From contig PS015276.1 in the NCBI GenBank assembly GCA_048213135.1, positions 37,958 to 69,772 on the forward strand: DNA of 31,815 bases, read 5' to 3'. Below, one piece after another: positions 11,240-22,653 of the stretch (within the stretch, counting starts at the first letter, position 1; every line of letters begins with the position of its first letter). A program made the translations under genes and the position numbers. The stretch is from Reclinomonas americana ATCC 50394 (Eukaryota > Jakobida > Jakobea > Jakobida). The notes under the pieces are model-generated. The model made no database searches and had not been told where the DNA came from. It worked only from the letters and a program-made list of their open reading frames with translations.

Positions 11240-11741
11240 TCATCTTCTCCTCCGCGCTCGCGCCGACTTGACTGGTGACTCGTCAGCGGCAGTGCGCGCT
11301 CGGCCGACCGGAGGCGAGAGGGAGCGCTCCTCGGTCGACGGCTTGCGCTTGCGACTCTCCTGCGATGCGGGCGGGGGGGCGCTCTCAGCCTCACAGTCAC
11401 TCGCCTCATCGGCCGCCACTTCTGCTGCTGCTTCCGGCTCGGCCTCCGCCTCGGCGTCGCCGTGGTCGTCTTCCTCGCCAGCTATGTCATCGTGGTGTTC
11501 CTCGTCGTGCATCACGTGCTGAGATGGGGAGGGATGAGCAAGAAAGAAGAAGGGGGAGGTGCACAACTGAAGCAAGACATCAAAAGAGTCGCATACACAA
11601 TCAGAAGAAGGTCGCACAGACAGATGAGCAAGTGTGACATGCGCAGCACATCAACAAACACAGCTAACAGGTATACACGAACAGATATGCGGTACATGTG
11701 AGCGGCAGACATACACGAACAGAGAGAGAGAGAGCAAAAGT

Positions 11742-11781
<40 letters not shown>

Positions 11782-11876
11782 CGAGACGAGAAGAGAGAGA
11801 CGAGACGAGAGAAGAGAGACGAGACGAGAGACAGACGAGAGAGAGAGAGAGACGAGACGAGAGAAGAGAGAGAGAC

Positions 11877-11936
<60 letters not shown>

Positions 11937-14900
11937 GGAGAGAGATAATATTCCCCCAATGGTTTGCATACACAGACAGAACACAAACACAAACAGCGGG
12001 CGAACTCACATCATGTCCATTCGACTCCTGCGCAACAAAAGTGAGGACTGCTGACAATCTCAAGAGCACACAACCTTCGCACACTCACCGGCATCAAATG
12101 CGGCACCGTGTCACGCCACTCGGCCAGCATCTTGCGCTGCAACGGCATCCACGCCGCCGCCACCGTCGACAACTCCATCCCGGATTCGCGCAAGAACGAG
12201 CACACCGACAGGCGGATCTTTTGCAGGAATGACATGCCACCCTCGCCTCCTCTTTCGTCGCCCTCGTCGCCCTCTCCTCCTGCAGCAAGCAAGGCGTTCA
12301 GAAGAAGAGAAGGATGCACTAACGAGCACCAGCCAGCACAGCACAAACCAGCAAAGTCCTCCACCACTGACACGTCAGCCGCGTAGTCGTACGCCCCGAG
12401 TCCGCGACGCGGTGCACGTGCGCTTTCCACACGCCACTGGTGCGCCCAGGGCACACGCGCGACCTTCTTGCTGTACAGACTCAGCAGCGATTCCTGCGAC
12501 ACAGCAAAGTGAGAGTGAATCACACCAAGATTTGAGCTCATGCAGAGAAGCGCACCATCTTGCCCGCAGTCTCCTTTAGCAGCGCTTCCGCTTGCTCCGC
12601 GGGTCTCGACGACATGGTGCTGACGGCCAGTCGCATGGGTGTGAGTGCGCTTCCCATCGGCCACACCACGTTGAACCACTGCGGGGGTTGGGAAAGGGGA
12701 AATCGTGAGAGAGAGATGATGATTGGGGGAGGAGAAGAGAGTGCTTCTGGCGCAACGTTGATAACCGAGCGACATGTTGGCAGTTGTTCGTCGTAGACGC
12801 CTGGCGACACAGAAGCGATCAGAGAATGGTGAAGGGAAGGAGGAGAAGGGAGAAGGAGAAGGGGGAAGAAGGGAGTGAAAGGAGAAGGGGGAGAGGAGGG
12901 GGAAGGAGGGTGACGGAAAAGGGGAAGGAGAGGAGAAGGAGAAGGAGAAGGGGAAGGGAAGGAGAAGGGAGAAGGAAAAGGGAGAAGGAGAGGGTGAAAG
13001 GAGAAGGGGGAGAGGAGGGGGAAAGGGGAGAAGGAGAAGGGGGAAGGAGAGTGTGAACGGAAAAGGGGAAAGGAGAAGGGGAAAGGAGAAGGGGGAAGGT
13101 GAGCAGCGAAGGTGAATGGGTAAGGAGGAGGGGTAAAAAGAAGGGGAAGGAAAGGAACAGTGAGAAAGAACACGGGCAGCAGGATGAGATAGAACACGGG
13201 CAGAAGGACAGGGGACTTGAATGAGGGGAAAGGAAGAAAGCAACATAGGAAGAGGGAACGAATTTCGAGGTGAGGAACAAGAACAACAAATGCAGAAGAA
13301 ACACATAAGAACAGGCCATGCAATGTGTGCACATCAAAGGAGAGCAAACGACCAGAAAGAGTCGCCCTCGCCCCAATTCCTGCACTCCCAACGCACCACA
13401 AATGGCACCAACAAACGGCTGCTGCATGGTTTTGTTTGGCGCCGACGGCGCTGCGGCCGACGCGGCAGGCTCGCCAGTGGATTGCGAGGCAGCACCCTCG
13501 CCAGTGGCTTCCGTGTCGACGGCCGTGACCTCGGCAGTGGAAGGGCTTGATCTTCCCGTGCCGTCACGCTCGCGCGCCAAGCGGGAGAACAGCAACTGGT
13601 AGTTGTGTTGGTTCTCCAGGTCGCGAACGCTGGGCTCCGGTGGGAAGGTCGGGTGCGAGTGATACCTTTGGGAGGGGGAAGGGGGGAGGGAAGTGAGAAA
13701 TAAGTGAAGGAGGGGAAGAGGATGTGAAGGGTGAGGGAGAAAGAGAAGGATGAGGACAAGGAGAGAAAGATGGTGTGAGAAATCAGAAGAGAAGAGAGGA
13801 CGAGAGGAAGGGAAGAGAGGAAGGGAAGAGAGGAAGGGAAGAGAGGAAGGGAAGAGAGGAAGAGAAGAGTGGAAGAGAAGAGAGCAAGAGAACGAATGAT
13901 AACTTGAGAGAGAGAGAGATAGAGAACGAGAGTGTGTGAGAGAATGAGGGATAGAAGAGAAAGAATGATTCAAGTGTGCGAGAGAAACAGAAACGCAGGA
14001 TGCGCGAGATTATGAGGATAAAGAGTGTTGGAAATACAACGAAGGGGAGAGAAAGAAGGACTGCACGCGACAGAAAACGTGCACTTCAAGCGGAAGCGAT
14101 TGGAGAGAGATTGACAAAGAGAATCCAGAAGACAAACACAAGAGCTGTAGGAGATACGGTGACCATGAACAAAGAAAGTGTGCGCTCAAGAGAGTTGCAC
14201 GACACAGGTGGAAACGAACAACAATTTGATCTGGGAGTACGATGGGAGGCACCAGAACAACATCGAAAGATAAAGTAGATCACCAATCTGCATGCTCACC
14301 ATCCGACCACTGACAGGCCCTTATCGGCAATGGCATCGCGAATCTCCAGCTCGCTTTCCGGGTCCATTTCCACATTCATCTCCTCCTGCTCCACCGACAG
14401 TGAGCGGGCCGGGAACGCCTCGACAATGCGAAGGCCTGTGGAGAGATGGAGAGATGAGACACATGGTTTGGAAGACTCTCGCTCTGCTCCCGCTGCGTCG
14501 CTCTCGCTGCGTCGCTCTCGCTCTGCTCTCGCTGCGTCGCTCTCGCTCTGCTCCCGCTGCGTCGCTCTCGCTCTGCTCTCTCTCTCCCCTATATATATAT
14601 CTCTCTCTCTTCTCTCCTTTCCCCTTCCACTCTCCGCAACTGCGCGTCTCTGGATCCCACGTGCCGCCGAGCAATCCAATAATCTCCGTGCTGACCAGAT
14701 GCGAGTGAAAGTCAATCAGCGACTGCGCCGACCAGCATACGTCGACCGTGAACGGGGCGGACTCGGCGTACGCCTTGCATGGAACCAGTTGATGTGGATC
14801 ACTGGTGATGTGAAGGGAGATGAGAATGGGCAATGGCTCACTCCTTTGCGTCCCGACGCAACGGCATGTTTTCCATCTCGGCATACGAAACACGGGCGAC

Positions 14901-15344
14901 TGTGCGCGTAGTGCGTCGAGGGCGCTCGCCAAATAGCAATGGAGGAGGCTGTGAAATAGGACAATGCCGACTTGAGCAACAACACACACCTGAACACACA
15001 CATACGCACACGCGCGCGCACACTATCTCACACACACACTCTCTCTCATATTTAAACACACTGACACACGCACACACTCTCTCACACTCTCTCTCATACT
15101 CACACTCTCTCTCTTTATCACACTTGAACACACCTCACATTCTCTCACTCTCAAACTTACACTTGAAACACGCACACACAATCTCTCTCAAATTCACACT
15201 CTTGCACACACCCACACCCACACACACGCGCGCGCACACAGACTCACACTCTTTCATACTCACCCACTCTGATACTCAATCTGACGCACACTTTCTCGAA
15301 CTTACACAGTTGCACATCCGCACGCACACATACTCCCTCCATCC

Positions 15345-15391
<47 letters not shown>

Positions 15392-16224
15392 CCTACACCC
15401 ACAAGATACTCACCGACACACTATCACGATTCGAGCTGCGACGGCGCGACGGCAGCGGCTTGGGTTTCGTGGGAACGGCGGCCGATGTGCCAAGTGCGTT
15501 GGCCAGCAAGATGCTGGGCGACACGGGTCCACGAGGCAGTCGCGATCGCCGCCGCGAAGCAGTGGCGCTCGCCGTTGACGCCTGACTCGCCGTCGCACAG
15601 TCCGCTCCTGCGGTCTGCGACGACGGAGCACTCGCGCCGGCGGTCTCGCTGCCTGCAGGAGCATCCTTTACGGGAGCAGGTGCATTGACGTCAGGCACTG
15701 CGGGTACGACAATGTCGCCGGGCAGGTCGGCCGGCAGCGGTGGCAGATCTTGCGACAGAGATGTGATTCCCGCCTTGTCATCCACCGCCATTCCTTCCGC
15801 CGCTGTCTCTGCAGCGGTTGCTACTGCTGGTGGCGCCGCCGTTGCAGATGCTTCTACTGTTGTTGTTGCGGTGGTGGTTTCCGTTGCTGCCACGGTGGGT
15901 GCGGGGAGAGGAGCATTCGGGTTGAGAGCGGCCGCCATTTGCAGAATCTCCTGGTCGACCACTACACCATGTGGAGAAGAGTGAACAAAGAGCAACAAGA
16001 ACAGGAGACATAACAGTAACACACCAATGCCGTAGCGCTGTGCCGTGGACGAATCGAGTTCGAGAGGCCGACCGCTGATGGTGTAGCCTTCGCCGGATTC
16101 GCGGACCTTGTCGGGGAGAGGTTCGCCGAGTTTGAAGAGGCGGATAAAGTATTTTTGGGCGTGCGAGGCGACGGCTTTGTGGTCGCGGGAGACGACGTCG
16201 CGGGNNNNNNNNNNNNNNNNNNNN

Positions 16225-16279
<55 letters not shown>

Positions 16280-16635
16280 GAGCGAGAGTGAGTGTGTGCA
16301 AGTGTGTTTGTGTGTGAGAGAGATCGAGTGTGTGCGCGTGCGTGTGTGTAAGTGTGTGTGTGAGATAGTGTGTGTGCGTGAGAGTGTGATTAAGCGTAGA
16401 GTTAGCGAGTATGTGCACGGGGCGTGTGTGTGCCATTGTGTGTGAGAGAGAAAGTGTGTATGAGTTTGTTGAAGCATTCGATTGAGCGAGTATGTGCGCG
16501 GTGGGTGTATGTGCGTGTTTCAAGTGAGAATGAGAGAGAGAGAGCGTGAGAGAGTGTGTGCGTATGTCAATGTGTTTGATTGTGAAAGATAGTTTGGTGA
16601 GAGAGTGCGTGTGACAGAGTGTTTGAGTAAGAGAG

Positions 16636-16667
<32 letters not shown>

Positions 16668-17912
16668 AGTGAGAGAGAGAGAGCATGTGTGCGCGCGTGT
16701 GTGTGTTGTTGCTCAAGTCGGCCTTGTCCTTTTTCACAGCCCCCTCCACTGTTGTTTGGCGAGCGCCCTCGTCGCACGACACGCACAGTCGCCCGTGTAT
16801 CGTATGCCGAGATGGAAAACATGCCGTTGCGTCGGGAGGCAAAGGTGTGAGCCGTCGCCCATTCTCATCTCTCTTGTATTCCACCAGTGATCCGCATCAA
16901 CTGGTTCCATGCAAGGCGTACGCCGAGTCCGCCCCATTCACGGTCGACGTGTGCTGGTCGGCGCAGTCGCTGATTGACTTTCACTCGCATCTGGTCAGCA
17001 CGGAGATTATTGGATTGCTCGGTGGCACGTGGGATCCAGAGACGCGCAGTTGCGGAGAGTGGAAGGGGAAAGGAGAGGGGAGAGAGNNNNNNNNNNNNNN
17101 NNNNNNCGATCTGGAGATGGGGAAGGGGGGAAGGGGAAAGGGGGAAGGGGGAGGGGTGAGGGGGAGAAGGGGGAGAAGGGAGGGTGGGGGGGAAGGGGGG
17201 AGGGAGTTTAGGGAGAATGGGAAGAAGGAGAAGGGGGAGAAGGGAGAGGGAGAGGAAGCGAACTAGGATGAGGAAGAGGGAGAGGAATAGGAAGAAGAAT
17301 AGGAAGAGGCAGAAGCAGAGGCAGAGGAAAAGGAAGAGGAATAGGAAGAGGAAGAAAAAGTGGGGAGGGGAGAGGAAGAGGCAGAGGAATAGGAATAGGA
17401 AGAGGAAGAGGAAGAGGAAGAGGAAGAGGAAGAGGAAGAGGAAGAGGAAGAGGAAGAGGAAGAGGAAGAGGAAGAGGAAGAACAAACAAGGAAGAGTGGA
17501 TGAGAAGGGATACCACGTCACCCCAACCTTCGCCTCGCACACAACCTTCTCCCCATACACACCTTTCTCCAATCGCGCCCGTGCGTCGCAAGTGCCACCT
17601 TGAACTTTGCTTCCTCCTCCTCGGTCCACTTGCGCATGGTGCCCTTTTTCTTGCCGGCATCGCTGCGCGTCTTTCGCGGCACGGGAGCCGAGGGCGCCGA
17701 GTCGCCGCTGTCGTCGTCCTCGTCGTCACTGTTGCGCTTCTTCTTCTTGCGACTGCCACCACCACCACCACCGTTACCACCACCACCGCCCTCGCGAGCA
17801 CCACCGCGTTGCTGGCGGCGTGACCAGCGGCTGGGGCGGTAGTCGTCGTCTTCTGAGGAGCCGCCACCGCCGCCACCGCCGGCGCCACCGCGGCCGCCAA
17901 AGTCGTCGAGCA
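11240..17912 (-). CDS. MYSM1-like histone H2A deubiquitinase (Myb/SANT + JAMM/MPN)
   Basis: Minus-strand exons are 17912-17563, a SANT exon split by the assembly (17110-17107 plus 16204-16025), 15961-15414, 14948-14842, 14801-14641, 14435-14300, 13665-13397, 12800-12757, 12678-12556, 12493-12349, 12279-12089, 12027-12010 and 11518-11240 (stop TGA). Phases agree throughout. An acidic/Lys-rich N-terminal region leads to a Myb/SANT domain ([20 protein letters not shown], then [18 protein letters not shown]). An Ala/Pro-rich linker of about 180 residues precedes the MPN domain: [23 protein letters not shown] with the JAMM glutamate, then [15 protein letters not shown], which satisfies H-x-H-x7-S-x2-[22 protein letters not shown] continues the fold. 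The zinc ligands and glutamate are intact, so an active isopeptidase is expected; MYSM1 removes ubiquitin from histone H2A in animal chromatin. No SWIRM domain is visible. The C-terminus is acidic, then Arg/Lys-rich. The upstream 5' exon is unresolved. Confidence 0.86.
11718..11946. repeat. (AG)n and GAGACGA-type repeats
   Basis: Purine-rich plus-strand microsatellite mixing pure (AG)n with GACGAGA units, inside the last intron of the MYSM1-like gene (CU-rich in the transcript). Confidence 0.9.
12010..12027 (-). other. 18-nt microexon of the MYSM1-like gene
   Basis: Six codons (ESNGHD) lie between a GTTGCGCAG acceptor and a perfect GTGAGT donor, phase 0 on both sides. Skipping it would leave the frame intact. 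It sits between the last conserved exon and the acidic tail exon. Confidence 0.65.
12801..13396 (-). other. large low-complexity intron of the MYSM1-like gene
   Basis: Most of 12830-13190 is degenerate GGAGAAGG-type sequence on the plus strand, pyrimidine-rich in the transcript. The ends are GT on the exon 13665-13397 side and CGCCAG on the exon 12800-12757 side. It interrupts the coding sequence of the MPN domain. Confidence 0.75.
13666..14299 (-). other. intron between the two JAMM-motif exons
   Basis: A 634-nt intron splits the Trp codon just before the YHSHP motif. The plus strand carries purine-rich repeats, including AGAGGAAGGGA units around 13795-13870, and a more complex stretch at 13970-14290. 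Minus-strand splice ends are GTGAGC and CCCAAAG. Confidence 0.75.
14479..14582. repeat. short tandem repeat in a JAMM intron
   Basis: Permuted copies of CTCGCTCTGCTCCCGCTGCG-type units lie in the 205-nt intron between exons 14801-14641 and 14435-14300 of the MYSM1-like gene. Confidence 0.75.
15001..15413. repeat. (CA)/(CT)/(CG) low-complexity intron sequence
   Basis: Nearly all of this intron is short interrupted runs of CA, CT and CG dinucleotides, ending in pure (CT)n at about 15352-15389. The inverted contig at 16225-17086 carries a reverse-complement counterpart upstream of its exons. Confidence 0.85.
16205..16224. other. assembly gap (20 N) inside the SANT exon
   Basis: The gap directly follows, on the minus strand, coding sequence of the Myb/SANT exon of the MYSM1-like gene and abuts (AG)n of an inverted contig. 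Confidence 0.98.
16225..17086 (+). other. misplaced inverted contig carrying a second copy of two MPN exons
   Basis: This 862-bp piece is bounded by 20-N gaps on both sides. On the plus strand it reads (AG)n, GT/GA-rich intron, a 107-nt exon (16740-16846), a short intron, and a 161-nt exon (16888-17048) ending at a GTTGCG donor. These match, inverted, exons 14948-14842 and 14801-14641 of the MYSM1-like gene. Both copies keep frame and splice sites. The protein differs at only two sites seen: RRDAKD versus RREAKV just before DPHQLVPC. Because the piece splits the SANT exon, its position is an assembly error; it is probably the other haplotype or a paralogous copy. Confidence 0.88.
17087..17106. 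other. assembly gap (20 N) after the SANT exon start
   Basis: On the minus strand an acceptor (CCATCTCCAG) and the first four bases of the second SANT exon (ATCG, 17110-17107) directly precede this gap. Confidence 0.97.
17111..17562 (-). repeat. purine-rich intron with hexanucleotide repeat
   Basis: The intron between the two SANT exons. Plus-strand GGGGAAGG-type sequence gives way to a near-perfect (AGAGGA)n array at about 17396-17482. Splice ends on the minus strand are GTGTGT after WRK and CCATCTCCAG. Confidence 0.8.
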
Positions 17913-18866
<954 letters not shown>

Positions 18867-19519
18867 GTGGATGAGGAAAGAAGGACGAGGAAAAGACGAA
18901 GTGGGCAAGAGAGAGTGGCAAGCGTGCATCGGTCAAATACGTGAAGAGACAAGTGACACGTGTGTGCCTCGCAACTCAATGACATCCTCTCACACAGACA
19001 CTCTCGCTCTCTCACTCTCTGCTCACACAAGCACCCACACAAGAGGGGGAGGACATGTGCGACACAAACACAAAAGTCACTCACTCGCTCTCTCTGCGTG
19101 CGTGGATGCACACGAATGAGAGCAAGTAAGAGAGAGGCACACAAAAACGCGCACATACAGAGGGAAAGAGAGGCAGAGAGTGAGACAAGAGAGAGAGGCA
19201 GGATTTCTTCCGAAAGACAAGCAATGCACTCTTTGTTTCTTTCACTCTGTGCGCCACAGTGCGTGCTCTCACGCACACAGAGACAGAGAGGAGAGACAGC
19301 AAGACAAACACAGAGAGAGAAGAGTGTGTGCAAGCAGAGAGTGCGATATGGCGCGCACACTCTCTTGCTCTTTTCCTGCTCTTTCTCACTCATTCACAAA
19401 GAGCACGCGCGCAACTATGCGATCCAATGGCATCAATGCTGCACCAAGAGACAGACACAGAGAGTGAGTGAATGAGTGAGACAGTGACTAATGCACGCTC
19501 ATTTTTGTGTGTGCGAAAC

Positions 19520-19656
19520 CTGAGGAAGCCCTGCGCCTCGTCTTCGGCGAGAAGAGCGGCGATGAGCGCCGAGGTGGCTTCGTCGGCGGCCATTGTCGAT
19601 GCACGTGAGAGCAACGTCGACGAGTCCTGCGTGTCTTTGTTAAGTCGAAGTTGCAT
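19520..19656 (-). CDS. candidate first coding exon of the MYSM1-like gene
   Basis: A minus-strand frame from ATG 19656 (or the internal ATG at 19593) encodes MAADEATSALIAALLAEDEA followed by QGFL, with the codon bias of the neighbouring exons, and ends at a plausible donor (AG|GTTTCG) at 19519. Position, strand and absence of upstream in-frame coding fit a first exon. It cannot be spliced directly to the exon at 17912 because the phases disagree (two bases left over against two needed). A further small exon must lie between, or the donor is different. Confidence 0.45.
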
Positions 19657-20089
19657 GTGAAGGAGGGAAATGCGGGCTCAGCTGTCGTTGAACGTACTTC
19701 ACTCCACAGCAGCGAGTCAAGCTCTGCAATTCGCCCGCAAAAGCTCTCGCGATTGCATCCGGTTTCATGGCAAAAGCTGAAAGGGAAGATGACTGTTGGA
19801 GAAGTAATTATGTGTTTATATATTGTTGGTGTGCCAAGGTCATGTCTGCAAGGGATTTGTGGGCGTTTATCGCATTATTGGAATGTGGTGAATGAAGTGT
19901 TTTGTTTGTTTGGGTTTGAGCAGTTGCAACTCTCGAACAGCGGAACCGCAGCAACAGTTGGGTCTCCCAGGAATCCCGCCAGGTTGCTGGCAGCGGAGCC
20001 GGAGGGCAGAGAGGCTGCCACCAAGAATCGCACGTCTAACATCCACAGAAAACATCGTAACCACCCCGATGCTGTTGACTGCGTCCGAT

Positions 20090-20460
20090 GCCGCTGGACA
20101 GCTGGTCAGCGCCAGCCTCCTGAGCATGCCTACCTGTTCCCCCTCCTTGCAACTTGTCGTTCAACTGCACGCAGCATTCGATTCAAGAGCTTTCGAAGCG
20201 CTGTGTTCCCAATCCTGCACTTTCCAATGCAAGATCCGTCACTAACTGCGTGAATTGCGTTGCCACTCGGGCCGCAATCCACTGCCGCTGGACAGCTGGT
20301 CAGCGCCAGCCTCCAGAGCGAGTCCACTTGCTTGCAGCTTGTCGTTCAATCCCTAGACATGCGATGCAGCATCTGTCAAAGCGCAAAGAACCAATCTCTG
20401 CACGCGTCTCGACTCAAGAGCTGTCGAGGCGCACATTGCTGCACCAGAACCAAAGCCTGC
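20090..20460 (+). repeat. 196-bp diverged tandem duplication
   Basis: The block GCCGCTGGACAGCTGGTCAG (continuing CGCCAGCCTCC) occurs at 20090 and 20286. Downstream similarity continues through a CTTGTCGTTCAA block and a GACTCAAGAGCT-like block, with more differences. Both copies lie upstream of eIF4A3. Confidence 0.85.
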
Positions 20461-20828
20461 GCTTGTCGCTCAATCCCGCTGCGATCCACAACTTACCCTT
20501 TTCTTATTTTCTCCAGTCAGCACAACTGTACATTCCACACCATACGCTCACTCCGGCGGCGGTCTCCTGGTTGGCGCCGGCGGCCACGCAGGCCGCTGCT
20601 GCCTCTCCCGCGCACTCCCTGTTCGTCAAATCAACACAAACAACAACGACAACGAAAGACAATGTGGAAAGGGGAAAAGAGACGAACCAACAGCGGCGGG
20701 ATTGTTCATGCGTTGCATCACTGCGCGAAACAAAAGCAGAATGAGCACGGCGAATGAGAGACGGTGAGAGAGAGAGACGAGAGCGAAAGGGCGTGGCCGT
20801 GAGCGTGGAGATTCACGGACTAGCTGAG

Positions 20829-21395
<567 letters not shown>

Positions 21396-21674
21396 TCTCT
21401 CATTCTCATTCTCTCATTCTCTCTCTCTCTCTCTCATTCTCTCTCCCCCTCCCTCTCCTTCTCTCCCCTTCCCTCCCCTTCCCTCCCTCACACGCAACCC
21501 AACCCTCCCGTCGCCCCCGCCGTCAACAGCGTAATCAGCACAAGCGCCGCAAACGTGAAACGCTCATTATTCGCCGGCCTCATCGGAAGGTAACCCATGG
21601 TCAGCGCACACAAATTCCCCATCGGTAACCCTCTTCACACTCTGCTCTTCAGCCAACAAGCAAAGCAGCGACAC

Positions 21675-22247
21675 ATGGCCTCATCATCACGACGCAGCGG
21701 CGGCGGTGGCGGTGGCGGTGGTGAGTGCCTCGGAGAGAGAGAGAAAGAAGAGGCAGTGAGAGTGTGACATGGCAAACCCTTGTGTGTGTGTCCGCGTCAC
21801 GCTCTATGTTCCTTGTGCATGTGCTGCGTCAGTGTGTGACTATGCGCGGCTTGTGGCGGATAAGGCGTTGACAGGCGTCTCTCCACGTGTGTGTCTGGAT
21901 TTTCCGCGCACGCACTGTCACTCTCTGTCTCTGCTCATGCACACATGCGTCACTCTTCTCCTCTCTCTCTACTTGCATGCACACACACACACACACGAAC
22001 GTGCTTGCATCGGAGAAGCGCACAGTCGCTCTTTTGTTGTTGCTGCAAGTGTGTGTGTCACGCACATTGGCCATCTCGTGTTGGACTCTCTCTCTCGCTT
22101 TCCTCACTTTGCTTTTGTTGCAGGTGGTGGTGGTGGTAGTGCACGTGGAGCTGCGGGTGGGCATCAGTATGTGACCAGCGCGGATGTGCAGGTGCGTGTG
22201 TTGTGATGTGTCATTTTGTCTTTCGTGCATTGTGGTTGATGGCGTGC

Positions 22248-22335
<88 letters not shown>

Positions 22336-22555
22336 AGCGTAGTACGACGTAGTTAGTTAGAGAGTATGATACGGCGGTATCGTCTCGTGCGCCGCGATAT
22401 CCTACGAGGGTAGGTGGTGAGTGGACGAGAGANNNNNNNNNNNNNNNNNNNNGGTACGGTCGGGGTCGGGGTCGGTCGTACGTAGTAGTGTACGTACGAC
22501 GCGGACGGTGTGGTGGGTGTGTGTGTGTGTGTGTGTTGTTTGTTCGTTTCGTTCG

Positions 22556-22653
<98 letters not shown>

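Noticed and set aside
16740-17048. A separate plus-strand MPN gene
   Set aside because: Only two exons are present, on a gap-bounded contig lying inside another exon; a misplaced allele or paralogue fragment is simpler.
19657-20760. Several plus-strand open frames of 60 to 200 codons
   Set aside because: No domain, no local codon bias, and they run through a diverged tandem duplication in an intergenic region.
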